From Nocardia rosealba (GTDB taxonomy: Bacteria; Actinomycetota; Actinomycetes; Mycobacteriales; Mycobacteriaceae), in the NCBI RefSeq assembly GCF_020216065.1, contig NZ_JAIWNA010000002.1:620001-684000 (forward strand): DNA of 64,000 nucleotides, given 5' to 3'. The notes below the pieces were generated by a model that searched no databases, had not been told where the DNA came from, and saw only the letters and a program-made list of their open reading frames with translations. How positions within the stretch are numbered: position 1 is the stretch's first letter; each line of letters begins with the position of its first letter. Positions 24,024-33,086 of the stretch are shown here, one piece after another. The position numbers were made by a program, and so were the translations under genes.

Positions 24024-25613
24024 TCAGGCGCTCGCCAGGATGAAGTCGGCGGCCTGTTCGCCGATGAAGATCGCCGGCGCGTTGGTGTGCCCACGGATGA
24101 TCAACGGCATCACCGAGGCGTCGGCCACGCGCAGACCCTCGACTCCGCGCACCTTCAGATCCGGGCCGACGACGCTGGCCGCGTCGGTGCCCATCCGGCA
24201 GGTGCCGACCGGGTGGTACAGGGTGTGCGAGAACTTCTCGATGGTCAGCGCGATCGTGGCCTCGAGATCGTCGGGTGCCTGCGGCGGGTAGATCAGCGGC
24301 CCGAGCGTGCTCTTGAGCGCCGGCTGGCCCGCGAGCCCGGCGCACACCCGCAGACCGGCGGTCAGCGCGGCCAGGTCGGCGCCGTCGGGGTCGGACAGGT
24401 AGCGCGGATCGATCACCGGCTTGGCCGTCGGGTCGGCCGAGGCCAGACCGATCCGGCCACGGCTGCGCGGCCGCAACAGGATGGACCCGAGGACCACACC
24501 GTGCTCGGTCGCCTCCACGAGACCCTCGTGGTAGAACGGCGCGGGCGCGTAGATCAGCTCGAGATCGGGGTGCTCGAGCTCGGGTTCGCTGCGCACGAAG
24601 CCGTACGCCTCGCCGACATTGGAGGTGAGCATGCCCCGGTGCCGCACCACGTAGTTCAGCAGTTCCAGCGGCTTCTCGGCGGTGTACAGCGAATCGGACT
24701 CCACGCTGTAGCCGAGCGCGGCGATCAGGTGGTCCTGCAGATTGGCGCCGACCTCGGGGGAGTGGGCGACCACATCGATGCCGTGCTCGGTGAGCTGTTC
24801 ACGGTCACCGATGCCCGAAAGCTGCAGCAGCTGTGGGCTGTTCACCGCGCCGCCGCACAGGATGACTTCCTTCGCGGCGGTCACCACATGGGTTTGCCCC
24901 TCGTGCAGGAACTCGACCCCGGTGGCCTTGGTGCCCTCGAACAGCACTCGGGTGGCCAGAGCCTCGGCCCGCACGGTGAGGTTGGCGCGCTTCATCGCGG
25001 GCCGCAGGTAGGCGTCGGCGGTGCTCCAGCGCCTGCCGTCGCGCTGGGTCACCATCGTCTGGGTGAAACCTTCGGGCGCCGGACGATTCGCGGCCTCGAG
25101 TTTGTGCCCCGCCTGCCGGGCCGCCTCGAGGAAGGCGTGGGTGGAGGCACGCGGGCTGCGCTGGCGCTGCACGTGCAGCGGCCCCTTCGCGCCCTCGTCG
25201 GGGAACTGCGCGTCCTGCACGTTCTCGATCTTGCGGAACTGTTCGACGGCCGAAGCGAAGTTCCACTTCTCGCCCGCCAGCAGCCCCCATTCCTCGTAGT
25301 CGGCGCGGAAACCGCGCACCCACATCATCGCGTTCATCGACGACGAGCCGCCGAAGGTCTTGCCGCGCGGCCAGTAGATCCGGCGGTCACCGAGCGCGGC
25401 CTGCGGTTCGGTGGAGTAGTCCCAATCCCGTTCGCTGCGGAACAGTTTCGAGAACGCCGCCGGAATATGGGCGAACTTGTCGTCGTCGGCGGGCCCCGCC
25501 TCCAACAGTACGACCGTGGTGCCCGCGTCGGCGCTGAGCCTGTTCGCGAGCACCGCCCCCGCTGACCCGGAGCCGACGATCACGTAATCCGCGGACGTCC
25601 CACCTGCTTGCAC
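24024..25613 (-). CDS. GMC-family flavin oxidoreductase (choline dehydrogenase-like)
   Basis: A 529-residue FAD enzyme that oxidises an alcohol. FAD-binding '[19 protein letters not shown]' at the N-terminus, GMC signature 1 '[18 protein letters not shown]', signature 2 '[16 protein letters not shown]', and C-terminal catalytic His/Asn region '[12 protein letters not shown]' and '[18 protein letters not shown]'. GTG 25613 has GGAG seven bases upstream and begins just ahead of the FAD fold; the frame is open to TTG 25655. It follows another flavoprotein gene on the same strand after 144 bases; joint action on one substrate (for example a sterol) is only a suggestion. Confidence 0.9.
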   Translation of the reverse strand: MQAGGTSADYVIVGSGSAGAVLANRLSADAGTTVVLLEAGPADDDKFAHIPAAFSKLFRSERDWDYSTEPQAALGDRRIYWPRGKTFGGSSSMNAMMWVRGFRADYEEWGLLAGEKWNFASAVEQFRKIENVQDAQFPDEGAKGPLHVQRQRSPRASTHAFLEAARQAGHKLEAANRPAPEGFTQTMVTQRDGRRWSTADAYLRPAMKRANLTVRAEALATRVLFEGTKATGVEFLHEGQTHVVTAAKEVILCGGAVNSPQLLQLSGIGDREQLTEHGIDVVAHSPEVGANLQDHLIAALGYSVESDSLYTAEKPLELLNYVVRHRGMLTSNVGEAYGFVRSEPELEHPDLELIYAPAPFYHEGLVEATEHGVVLGSILLRPRSRGRIGLASADPTAKPVIDPRYLSDPDGADLAALTAGLRVCAGLAGQPALKSTLGPLIYPPQAPDDLEATIALTIEKFSHTLYHPVGTCRMGTDAASVVGPDLKVRGVEGLRVADASVMPLIIRGHTNAPAIFIGEQAADFILASA

Positions 25614-25757
25614 TGTCCAACTCCGATCCTGCACTGCATCTGTCGTAGCCAACACGGATACACCCGAGGCCCGCGTGAAAACACCGCGAGCACAGCCTGA
25701 CTCGGCGTCGGGCCGGGTGCTGCAAGCAGCGTACTGACAGTCGGCGTGCGGTGGGAC

Positions 25758-27245
25758 TCAGTAGGTCCCGGCCGCCGCGGCACGACCCGCGCGGCGACCG
25801 TAGAAACTGCCGTCACCGAGCGATGCCCCGCTGACATAACCGCCCGCGCACAGCCCTGACGTGCACCTACCGGCGGCGAACAGCCCCGGAATCGGCTCGC
25901 CGCTCACGTGCAGCACCCGCGAATCCAGGTCGGTGCGCAGCCCGCCGAGGGTGAATCCGGCGGTGAAACCGCGCAGATCGAACCCGGCCAGCGAGCCCTC
26001 GATCGGGCGCACCCACTCGGGCTTCTTGCCGAGCAGGGGATCGCTGCCGTTGGCGGCGTGCCGGTTGTAGGTGGCGATCGTCGTCTGCAGGGCCTGCTCG
26101 GGCAGACCCATCTCGGCCTCGAGCTCGGCGACCGTCTCGGCGACCCACTTGGGCGGGAACCGGAAGAACGGGGTCGAACTCTCGGTGGCGAGCGCCTCCT
26201 CGAGGGAACGTTCGTCGAGGATCAGGAAGGCCTGGTTCTCCTGCCGCAGCAGGGTGGCTTGTCCGATCCGGCCGGGGTAGGTGTCCTCGGCGATGTAGCG
26301 CTGTCCGCGTCCGTTGACGAGGATGCCGCGCGCCATCATCTGCGGGTCACCGAAGATCGCGACCTCGCTGGCGTCCATGTGGGCCAGTTCGGCGCCGAGT
26401 GCCTGCGCCAACCGGATGCCGATGCCGTCGTGCTCTTCGATGGCTGCGCCGGGGCGTCCGCTCAGCTGCGGGGTGTAGCGGTCGATCATCTCGGTGTCGT
26501 AGGCGAAACTGCCGGTCGCCAGGACCACGCCGCGGGCAGCCCGGACCGTGATCGGCTTGCCGAACCGGGTCGCGACCAGGCCGACCACCCGGTCGTCGGC
26601 GTCGACGACCAGCCGCCGGATGCGGGTGTCGTATTCGACGGCGACACCGAGCTCGGCGACGGTGTCGGCCAGTGGCTTCATCAGCATGTAGCCGCCGCTG
26701 CGTTCGCCGATCTTCTTGTTCGCCAGCTGCGGAACATGCCCTCGCGGTGCGGGTTTGGCGATGTCGAGGAACGGCGCCGCGTTCTCGCCGCCGGAATACA
26801 TCAGGCCCTCGTCGTGCGGCGGCTCCCAGCCCGGCTCGCCCCAGAACTCCTCTTTGAACGGCACACCGCAGTCCACGAGCCAGTCGTAGTGTTCGACACT
26901 GCCCGCGCAGTAGTCGGCGATCTTGGCCGCATCGACACCGGGGCCGAGCGCGGCCGTCAGGAAGGTGGCCATGTTCTCGGGGGTGTCGTCGAAGCCGAGC
27001 GCACGCTGCAGCGCCGTCCCGCCGCCGAGGTAGACGAAGCCGCCCGCGAGTGCGGCGGCCCCACCCCAGCCGCCGGTGCGTTCCAGGATCAGGACCTTCG
27101 CGCCCGCGCGCGCGGCTTCGATGGCGGCACACACTCCCGCGATGCCGTAGCCGGCGACGACCACGTCGACCTCGAAATCCCACTGGTCGACGGTGTTCTC
27201 GCGCAGCGGCCGGACGGTGTCGGTACGCGGGCTGTTGTCGGTCAC
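25758..27245 (-). CDS. FAD-dependent dehydrogenase, KstD/fumarate-reductase flavoprotein family
   Basis: A 495-residue flavoprotein with FAD-binding 'VVVAGYGIAGVCAAIEAARA', 'GGWGGAAALAGGFVYLGG', a substrate-domain insertion, 'GVVLATGSFAYD' and C-terminal 'GLFAAGRCTSGLCAGGYVSG', 'SLGDGSFYGRRAG'. The fold is that of 3-ketosteroid delta-1-dehydrogenases and fumarate reductase flavoproteins. The 'GGYVSGASLGDGSF' end is typical of a KstD-like actinobacterial subgroup of unproven substrate. GTG 27245 has GGAGG upstream. Divergent from the glutathione peroxidase gene. Confidence 0.85.
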   Translation of the reverse strand: MTDNSPRTDTVRPLRENTVDQWDFEVDVVVAGYGIAGVCAAIEAARAGAKVLILERTGGWGGAAALAGGFVYLGGGTALQRALGFDDTPENMATFLTAALGPGVDAAKIADYCAGSVEHYDWLVDCGVPFKEEFWGEPGWEPPHDEGLMYSGGENAAPFLDIAKPAPRGHVPQLANKKIGERSGGYMLMKPLADTVAELGVAVEYDTRIRRLVVDADDRVVGLVATRFGKPITVRAARGVVLATGSFAYDTEMIDRYTPQLSGRPGAAIEEHDGIGIRLAQALGAELAHMDASEVAIFGDPQMMARGILVNGRGQRYIAEDTYPGRIGQATLLRQENQAFLILDERSLEEALATESSTPFFRFPPKWVAETVAELEAEMGLPEQALQTTIATYNRHAANGSDPLLGKKPEWVRPIEGSLAGFDLRGFTAGFTLGGLRTDLDSRVLHVSGEPIPGLFAAGRCTSGLCAGGYVSGASLGDGSFYGRRAGRAAAAGTY

Positions 27246-27407
27246 GGCTGCCTCCGGTGGTGGGTGTGTACCGAAATGGTGCCGCGTGGAGGCCAACAAA
27301 ACAAGAACGTGTTACAGAATTCCCGTCCAGCGGGACACGGATTTCGGCCCGCGGCTCCGGTACGGTGGCGATCGAACCCACGTCGAGAAGAATCTGGTGG
27401 TGCACAC

Positions 27408-27899
27408 GTGAGCGCGAACATTCGGGACATCGCGGTAGAGACCCTGGCCGGCGAGCCGACCACGCTGGGCGAACTGGCCGGCGACAAGGCCGTGCTGCTG
27501 GTGAACGTGGCCTCGAAATGCGGGCTGACCCCGCAGTACAGCGGCCTGGTCGAACTGCAGAAGAGCTACGGCGAGCGCGGTTTCACCGTGATCGGTGTGC
27601 CGTGCAACCAGTTCATGGGCCAGGAACCCGGCAGCGCCGAGGAGATCCAGGAATTCTGCTCGGTCACCTACGGTGTCGACTTCCCGCTGCTGGCGAAGAC
27701 CTCGGTGAACGGCGACGACCGGCACCCGCTGTACCAGGTGCTCACCGAGACCCCCGACGCCGAGGGTACGGCCGGTGACGTGCAGTGGAACTTCGAGAAG
27801 TTCCTCATCGCCCGCGACGGCTCGGTGGCCGCGCGGTTCCGTCCGCGCACCACCCCGGACGACCCCGAGGTCGTGCGGTCGGTCGAAGCCCAGCTCTGA
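27408..27899 (+). CDS. Glutathione peroxidase family protein (thioredoxin-fold peroxidase)
   Basis: A 163-residue peroxidase with all GPx signatures: catalytic Cys in 'NVASKCGLTPQY' near residue 36, 'IGVPCNQFMGQEPGS' with the Gln and resolving-type Cys, and 'VQWNFEKFLI' with the catalytic Trp/Asn. Selenocysteine is replaced by Cys, so it probably uses thioredoxin or mycothiol-linked reductants, since actinobacteria of this order lack glutathione. GTG start. It ends one base before the stop codon of the convergent lipoprotein gene. Confidence 0.92.
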   Translation: MSANIRDIAVETLAGEPTTLGELAGDKAVLLVNVASKCGLTPQYSGLVELQKSYGERGFTVIGVPCNQFMGQEPGSAEEIQEFCSVTYGVDFPLLAKTSVNGDDRHPLYQVLTETPDAEGTAGDVQWNFEKFLIARDGSVAARFRPRTTPDDPEVVRSVEAQL

Positions 27900-27900
27900 G

Positions 27901-29121
27901 CTACTGCGCGTTGGCGAGCAGCGCGTACTGCGCTGCCGCCTGCTTGCGCACGGTTCCCGCTTCCGGCCCGCTCACGAACCCGCCGTAATTCCGGTAACTC
28001 ACGTAGCAGCGAGTCACCGCGGGCGCGCTGCCGGACGCCCGGCGCTCGGCGCAATACGCACCGGGCACCGCGTCCGGCCCCGAGATCTCCCGCGCGGCGT
28101 CGCTGAGTGTGTCGCGCCAGGTCGTGCCGAAGGCGCCCGCGCCCGCCTGGTCCCGGAAGCGGAACAGGGTGGTGGTGTAGGAGTGGGCGACGCTGTCGAC
28201 GCCGCTCCGATCCCATGCGGCGGCCAGTTCGGCCGGTTCGCTCGCCCGGTAGTGCCTGCTCGCGCGGCCGGCCCACGCCGCGTATTCGCGTGAGGAGATG
28301 GCGATGCGCTGGTTCGGCGGACCGGGAATCAGGGTGCGGCGCAACAGGTCGTCGGGGTCGCGGGGCAGATCGGCGAGCTGTTCGGGCGCGGTCGGGGTGA
28401 ACTCATCGAGCAGCGGCACCTGCGCGTCGAGGACCTGGGCCACCCGGCGGGCCAGCGCGTCGACATCGGGGGTCGGGTGCTGCAGGAACAGGCTGACCAC
28501 GATCTCACCGTGCGCGAAGAGCGCGCCGATCGTCTTGATGCCCGGCCGCCAATGTGCGTGTGCGCCGGGGTATCCCGGAATCGGCACCGGCCGGTTGTCC
28601 GGGCTCACCGCGAAATCGGTCGCGGCCAGATCGCGTGCGGCATCGGCGGCCGTGCTATTCCCGGGGAACCGCATCAGGACCACCCGGGTCACCTTCGCGT
28701 CGGTGTCGATGGCGGGCACGTTCTTGTCGAAAGCCCGGCTGCCCTGGGCGATATCGAACGCGACGATCATCCGATGTCGTTCCAGCGTGGGCAGATTGAC
28801 GTTCGAGGCGGCCGATGTGTCGACCACGCGGCGCGGGGTGTCGAGCACGTCGGTGCCCCAGTTGTAGGTGAGCGCCGGATCGAGATCCTGGGGAAACACC
28901 ACCGCGCCGCCCATCCGCAATCCTTCGAGGATCGGGCCGTCCGCCGCAGTGCGACCGATCTCCACATCGGCGGGCGTGGTCGTGTAGCTGCCCACGTCGA
29001 GGCCGCGCACGTCGAGTTCGCCGGGAGTCGCGGTGCCGGAGACGGTCGCGCAGCCGGTGAGGAGGGTGGCGAGCGCGCCGAGGGCGACGCGTGTGGTCAC
29101 AGTGGTGCGGTGGCGAGCCAT
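27901..29121 (-). CDS. DUF7373-type lipoprotein
   Basis: A 406-residue exported protein. Signal peptide with lipobox 'LLTGC' (Cys near 24), then 'GELDVRGLDVGSYTTTPADV', 'ILEGLRMGGAVVFPQDLDPA', 'PGYPGAHAHWRPG' and a C-terminal half with 'ISSREYAAWAGRASRHYRAS' and two Cys ('AYCAERR', 'TRCYVSY'). This layout matches the large lipoproteins named DUF7373 in Nocardia and Rhodococcus. Its start lies inside the 3' end of the kinase gene (25-base overlap), so the two are co-translated. A sensor or cell-envelope partner of the kinase is plausible but unproven. Confidence 0.75.
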   Translation of the reverse strand: MARHRTTVTTRVALGALATLLTGCATVSGTATPGELDVRGLDVGSYTTTPADVEIGRTAADGPILEGLRMGGAVVFPQDLDPALTYNWGTDVLDTPRRVVDTSAASNVNLPTLERHRMIVAFDIAQGSRAFDKNVPAIDTDAKVTRVVLMRFPGNSTAADAARDLAATDFAVSPDNRPVPIPGYPGAHAHWRPGIKTIGALFAHGEIVVSLFLQHPTPDVDALARRVAQVLDAQVPLLDEFTPTAPEQLADLPRDPDDLLRRTLIPGPPNQRIAISSREYAAWAGRASRHYRASEPAELAAAWDRSGVDSVAHSYTTTLFRFRDQAGAGAFGTTWRDTLSDAAREISGPDAVPGAYCAERRASGSAPAVTRCYVSYRNYGGFVSGPEAGTVRKQAAAQYALLANAQ

Positions 29122-30677
29122 TGGTCGATCATCTCCTGATGGGTGTGCCCTGGCCAGTACACCTGGAGTAACACGCTCGAATGAGGTGCGGCGTCGAACT
29201 GCACCAGCAGCCACGGCCCGTCGGACCCGTTGAACTTCCGCACGGTCACCGGCCTGCCGTACCGCGACCGCACCTGTTCGTTCGCGCCGCTCGGCAGGGA
29301 GGCGACATACCGGTCCGCCGTCGCGGCGTCGGGGTAGGCGAGTACCTGCACCTCCAGTTTCTCCCGGTCGGTGCAGTTGAACCCGTTGTCCCACAAGGCA
29401 TCTGGATTCTTCGTCGCGAAACTGCACCGCAGGTCCCGATACCCGGTGTTGTCCGGACCGGCCGGGAGCAGATCGGGGAACAGGGCGATGATGGGGCGAC
29501 CTGCCGCCCAGGAGTCCGTCGTGGTTGTCGTCGGCGCGGCGGTGGTGGTGCTGGGCGGTGTGGTGGTGCCGGTGGTGTCGCGGGACGACCAGAGGACTCC
29601 GGCGACGACGGCGGCGATCACCGCGAACGCGGCGGCGGACCATCCGACGAGCGCCCGCCTGGATGTGCCGGGAGACGCGCTCGAGCCGGTCGGCAGGGGA
29701 GAGTGTTGTGCGCCGACAAACGGGGTGGTGCCGGTATCACGGAAGGGTGTGGGGAGATGCGGTGCGGAGTTTTCGTCGAGTGGTGTACCGCTGAAATAGG
29801 GACGCTTTTGTGCACTCGGATCGGTTGACGGGGCGACACCACGACTGAGTGCTGCTTGTGCGGCGTCGACCATCTCGGTACAGGTGGCGAACCGCTGTCC
29901 AGGATCCTTCGCCAGCGCCCTGGCGAAGACGGAATCCATCGCAGGCGGCAGGCCCGGCGCCCGTTCGGTAACCCTCGGCACCGGCTGCATCAAGTGTGCG
30001 CCGATCAGTGCGCCCGCCGTAGTCGCGGTGTAGGGCGGCTGTCCGGTCAGCAGGTGGAACAGCGTGCAGGCGAGAGAATACTGGTCCGCGCGTGGACCGG
30101 CCGCCCGCCCGTCGAGGTGCTCGGGTGCGGCGTAACGCAGGGTCGCCACCACCGCGCCGGTCTGGGTGAGCGCGGTGGCCTCGTCGACCGCCTTGGCGAT
30201 CCCGAAGTCCGTGAGCAACACCTGCTGCGTTCCCGGAACACCTTCGCGTAGAAGGATATTCGCGGGTTTCACATCGCGGTGCAGCAATCCCGCCGCGTGC
30301 GCGTAGTCGAGTGCCGCCGCCGTCGACCGCGCGATGTGCAGCGCGTGCTCCGGCGCCACCGGCCCCGCCCGCAACACGGTTTCCGCGTCGGACCCCGCCA
30401 CGTACTGCATCGCGATCCACAATCGCCCGCCGTCGCTGCCCTGGTCGTGCACGGCGACGATATTCGGGTGGTCGAGCCGCCCCGCCAGCTCCGCCTCCCT
30501 CTCGAACCGCGCGCGGAAAACGGGATCCGCCGCGAACGAGGAATGCAGCAATTTCAGCGCGACCAGGCGCGGCAACCGGGGGTGCCCGGCCGCGTACACA
30601 CTGCCCATCCCACCCGACCCGAGCACCCGCTCGATCCGATAACCGGCGAAAATGTCCCCGGCCCTGAGCTCGTGCAT
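29097..30677 (-). CDS. PknB-type Ser/Thr protein kinase with extracytoplasmic domain
   Basis: A 526-residue transmembrane kinase. Kinase domain at about 1-275: P-loop 'LGSGGMGSVY', ATP lysine in 'VALKLL', catalytic loop 'HRDVKPANILL', 'DFGIAK' and 'APEHLDG'. A Pro/Thr/Ser-rich juxtamembrane segment is followed by one hydrophobic helix ('GWSAAAFAVIAAVVAGVLW', about 345-365), a Thr-rich linker and an extracytoplasmic domain of about 130 residues with two Cys ('LRCSF', 'FNCTD') and 'GPWLLVQFDAAPHSSVLLQV'. That domain is not PASTA, so it senses something other than muropeptides. Overlaps the lipoprotein gene downstream by 25 bases. Confidence 0.93.
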   Translation of the reverse strand: MHELRAGDIFAGYRIERVLGSGGMGSVYAAGHPRLPRLVALKLLHSSFAADPVFRARFEREAELAGRLDHPNIVAVHDQGSDGGRLWIAMQYVAGSDAETVLRAGPVAPEHALHIARSTAAALDYAHAAGLLHRDVKPANILLREGVPGTQQVLLTDFGIAKAVDEATALTQTGAVVATLRYAAPEHLDGRAAGPRADQYSLACTLFHLLTGQPPYTATTAGALIGAHLMQPVPRVTERAPGLPPAMDSVFARALAKDPGQRFATCTEMVDAAQAALSRGVAPSTDPSAQKRPYFSGTPLDENSAPHLPTPFRDTGTTPFVGAQHSPLPTGSSASPGTSRRALVGWSAAAFAVIAAVVAGVLWSSRDTTGTTTPPSTTTAAPTTTTTDSWAAGRPIIALFPDLLPAGPDNTGYRDLRCSFATKNPDALWDNGFNCTDREKLEVQVLAYPDAATADRYVASLPSGANEQVRSRYGRPVTVRKFNGSDGPWLLVQFDAAPHSSVLLQVYWPGHTHQEMIDQWLATAPL

Positions 30678-30825
30678 GCCTGCAAACCTAGCTCAGGGAC
30701 CGCCACCTCGGAGGCCGACGCCCAGGACCCCGCTACCGCACCGTCGAGATACGTTCCCTACCAAGCGAATAGATCATCTAGGCTGATTTCGGAAAGGCAC
30801 CCGTCCGAAATCACGGAGGAATCCG

Positions 30826-31656
30826 ATGTCGCACGCTTCTGCCGCATACCCCAGCTCCGTGCCCGTCGGAGTCGATACGACTCGAGCGAGTATCGCTCGC
30901 GTGTACGACGCCGCCCTCAACGGCAAGGACAACTACGAGGTCGACCGCGCCGTGCTGGCCCAGGTCCGCACCGTCGCGCCGCAGGTGAACGACCTGGCCT
31001 GGGCCAACCGCGATTTCCTCATCCGCGTGTGCCGCTTCCTCGCCAGAATGGGGATCGACCAATACCTCGATCTCGGCTCGGGATTACCCACGGCGGAAAA
31101 CACCCATCAGGTGGTGCAGCGGGTGAATCCCGAATCGCACGTGGTCTATGTCGACAACGACCCGTCGGTGCTGACGCACGCGAAAGCACTACTGGCGAGC
31201 AACAGCCGCACCCACATCGCCGAGGCCGACATCTTCGCGCCCCTCGATGTCCTCGGCAACGAGACCGTGCGGACAGAACTCGACTTCACCCGCCCGATCG
31301 GGCTGTTTCACATCGGCACCCTGCACCACTACCTCGGTGAAGACGCCCCCACCCTGATGCAGACCTACATCGACGCCCTCCCCGCAGGCTCCTTCGTCGC
31401 CATCGCCCACTTCCACGACCCCGAAACCCCTGACTACAGCGAACTGGCCAAGAAGATGGAAGAGAAGTTCATCCACAGCCCCATGGGCAGCGGCCGCTTC
31501 CGCACCCGCACCGAAATCCAGGCCATGTTCGGCACCACCACCCTGATCGAACCCGGCCTCGTCCGCTGCGACGACTGGTGGCCCGACGGCCCCCACCTCA
31601 CCCCTCTGTCCGACGTCCGCCACTGCATCCTCGGCGGCGTCGGCCAGAAGGGCTAG
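30826..31656 (+). CDS. SAM-dependent methyltransferase, DUF574/Methyltransf_19 family
   Basis: A 276-residue protein of the actinobacterial family PF04672. Diagnostic N-terminus 'ASIARVYDAALNGKDNYEVD', 'NRDFLIRVCRFL', SAM-binding 'IDQYLDLGSGLPTAENTHQV', 'VVYVDNDPSVLTHAKALL', 'RPIGLFHIGTLHHYL' and C-terminal 'GLVRCDDWWPDG'. Members are numerous in Nocardia and Streptomyces, often beside XRE/DUF397 genes; substrates are unknown. GGAGG precedes the ATG. A diverged paralogue lies at 42854-43675. Confidence 0.9.
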   Translation: MSHASAAYPSSVPVGVDTTRASIARVYDAALNGKDNYEVDRAVLAQVRTVAPQVNDLAWANRDFLIRVCRFLARMGIDQYLDLGSGLPTAENTHQVVQRVNPESHVVYVDNDPSVLTHAKALLASNSRTHIAEADIFAPLDVLGNETVRTELDFTRPIGLFHIGTLHHYLGEDAPTLMQTYIDALPAGSFVAIAHFHDPETPDYSELAKKMEEKFIHSPMGSGRFRTRTEIQAMFGTTTLIEPGLVRCDDWWPDGPHLTPLSDVRHCILGGVGQKG

Positions 31657-31781
31657 CGATCTGGCGACATTGGCGGGAGCGGGCCGGCTCGGTGATCAAC
31701 CAGCCCCATGCCTGTCCGGCGCATCTGGTCGCGTGGCTGTCGGCAGGCTGAACTAACGGAATTTGATGCCTCGCCGAATAA

Positions 31782-32258
31782 TTAGCGTGGTTCGATCGAA
31801 GATATGTTGTCGTAGAACGTGGAGGGTATCGCCTGGCGGGAGACCTCAGCGCGGATAGTGGCGAGGAATTGCTCGAATCCGTGACGCGCAGGCACACGAG
31901 CCACTGCCCATTCGCTTGCGCTATGTTGACGGTTCTTCGCGGCGGTAAACGTCTGGGTAAGGATTCTGTCGAGGCGGGCGGCGGCCAGCACAGCCTCTGG
32001 AGTGCCGTAAATCCAGACACTACAGAGCGCTTCGTGCCAGACGTGGTTATCGACCGTTGCGATGTGATCATCCGGTGTGTCGGCCAGCGCAATCTGTTGA
32101 ATGGTGTCGTAGCTGGTGCGGAAGGCGCCGGTGAGTTGCTGGTAGCTGTCGGCGCGTTTATCCCGTTGCCAGCGGGTGGTTTCGGCACGCTGGTCCCAGA
32201 AGCGGCCGATCACAATGCCGACCACAGCAGCTGACGCCGCCAGCAGTGCGGCGGTCAT
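31782..32258 (-). CDS. Membrane-anchored protein of unknown function, paralogue 2
   Basis: A 158-residue protein: one N-terminal hydrophobic helix ('MTAALLAASAAVVGIVIGRF'), then 'WDQRAETTRWQRDKRADSYQ', a helical soluble region with 'LAAARLDRILTQTFTAAKNR' and 'GFEQFLATIRAEV'. It is a clear paralogue of the gene immediately upstream, sharing the helix, the 'RxESTRWxRDxxxxSYQ' block, the 'YGTPEAVLAAA' region and the 'FEQF' block. Start ATG shares one base with the upstream stop (TGATG), so the two are coupled. Probably cytoplasmic-facing with an N-terminal anchor. Confidence 0.65.
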   Translation of the reverse strand: MTAALLAASAAVVGIVIGRFWDQRAETTRWQRDKRADSYQQLTGAFRTSYDTIQQIALADTPDDHIATVDNHVWHEALCSVWIYGTPEAVLAAARLDRILTQTFTAAKNRQHSASEWAVARVPARHGFEQFLATIRAEVSRQAIPSTFYDNISSIEPR

Positions 32259-32800
32259 CAAGAGGCTCCTCGCTGTTCGTTGATCTCCGCGGGTTGGTGC
32301 GCGGTTGTAGGAGTCATCTGTGTCGAGTGAAACACTCGTACAGGCACTGGCGGCAGGTCTAGTTCGCTGCGTGCCGCGCTGACGAATTGTTCGAATGCGG
32401 CTCCGGCCGGCTCGCGCGCCTGATTCCACTCGGTGCGGTCTTGGATTCGGCGGTCGGTCGCGGCGGTGAACAGGGCGCCGAGAGCTTCGTCCAGTTGGGT
32501 AACCGCGACGACAACATCGGTAGACCCGTGGAGCCACACGGCGGCGACTGCGCTATCCCACGCCGCGAACCCGCCTGAACGAGTGTGCTCGACGAGGGCT
32601 TGGAACGACGCGGCATCAGCGCCGGTCAGGGCAACGACACGAACCGCTTCATAGGTGACTTGGAACTGTTCGATGACACGCTGATAACTAGCAGTCTTCT
32701 GATCACGACGCCAGCGAGTCGATTCGGATCGTGTGTCCCACAAACGCCCGATCATGACTCCGACCAGGCCGGCCAACGCGGCGAAGAATGCTGCGGTCAT
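32258..32800 (-). CDS. Membrane-anchored protein of unknown function, paralogue 1
   Basis: A 180-residue protein: N-terminal helix 'MTAAFFAALAGLVGVMIGRL', then 'WDTRSESTRWRRDQKTASYQ', 'VWLHGSTDVVVAVTQLDEAL', 'GAAFEQFVSAARSELDLPPV' and a short polar tail. GGGGGA precedes the ATG; a longer start at 32833 is possible. First gene of a coupled pair with its paralogue, an arrangement that suggests a hetero-oligomer. Similar single-helix proteins are scattered in actinobacterial genomes without assigned function. Confidence 0.65.
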   Translation of the reverse strand: MTAAFFAALAGLVGVMIGRLWDTRSESTRWRRDQKTASYQRVIEQFQVTYEAVRVVALTGADAASFQALVEHTRSGGFAAWDSAVAAVWLHGSTDVVVAVTQLDEALGALFTAATDRRIQDRTEWNQAREPAGAAFEQFVSAARSELDLPPVPVRVFHSTQMTPTTAHQPAEINEQRGAS

Positions 32801-33086
32801 CGTTCCCCCAACGGACCCCTGAACGGGAGCCATGGCTAGTCTACTGTCCCCATCGTCATAGGCATAGCCACCCATCCGGGTACCAGCGCCGCCTGGATAC
32901 CAGGATCGGGTTCGAGACGACAACATCGCCGCTCCTCGACGGATCGTCTTCGATGCGCAGCTAGGGCTTGTCAGACAGTCGAATGTCTGCTCATGCCGAT
33001 TCCACGGTGTTGAAGTGGTCTTCTCCCAAGAGCTCGGCCCACTCGCGGCTGTCTGTCCTGCGTGTCGGAGCGTCACAGTAGCGTGC

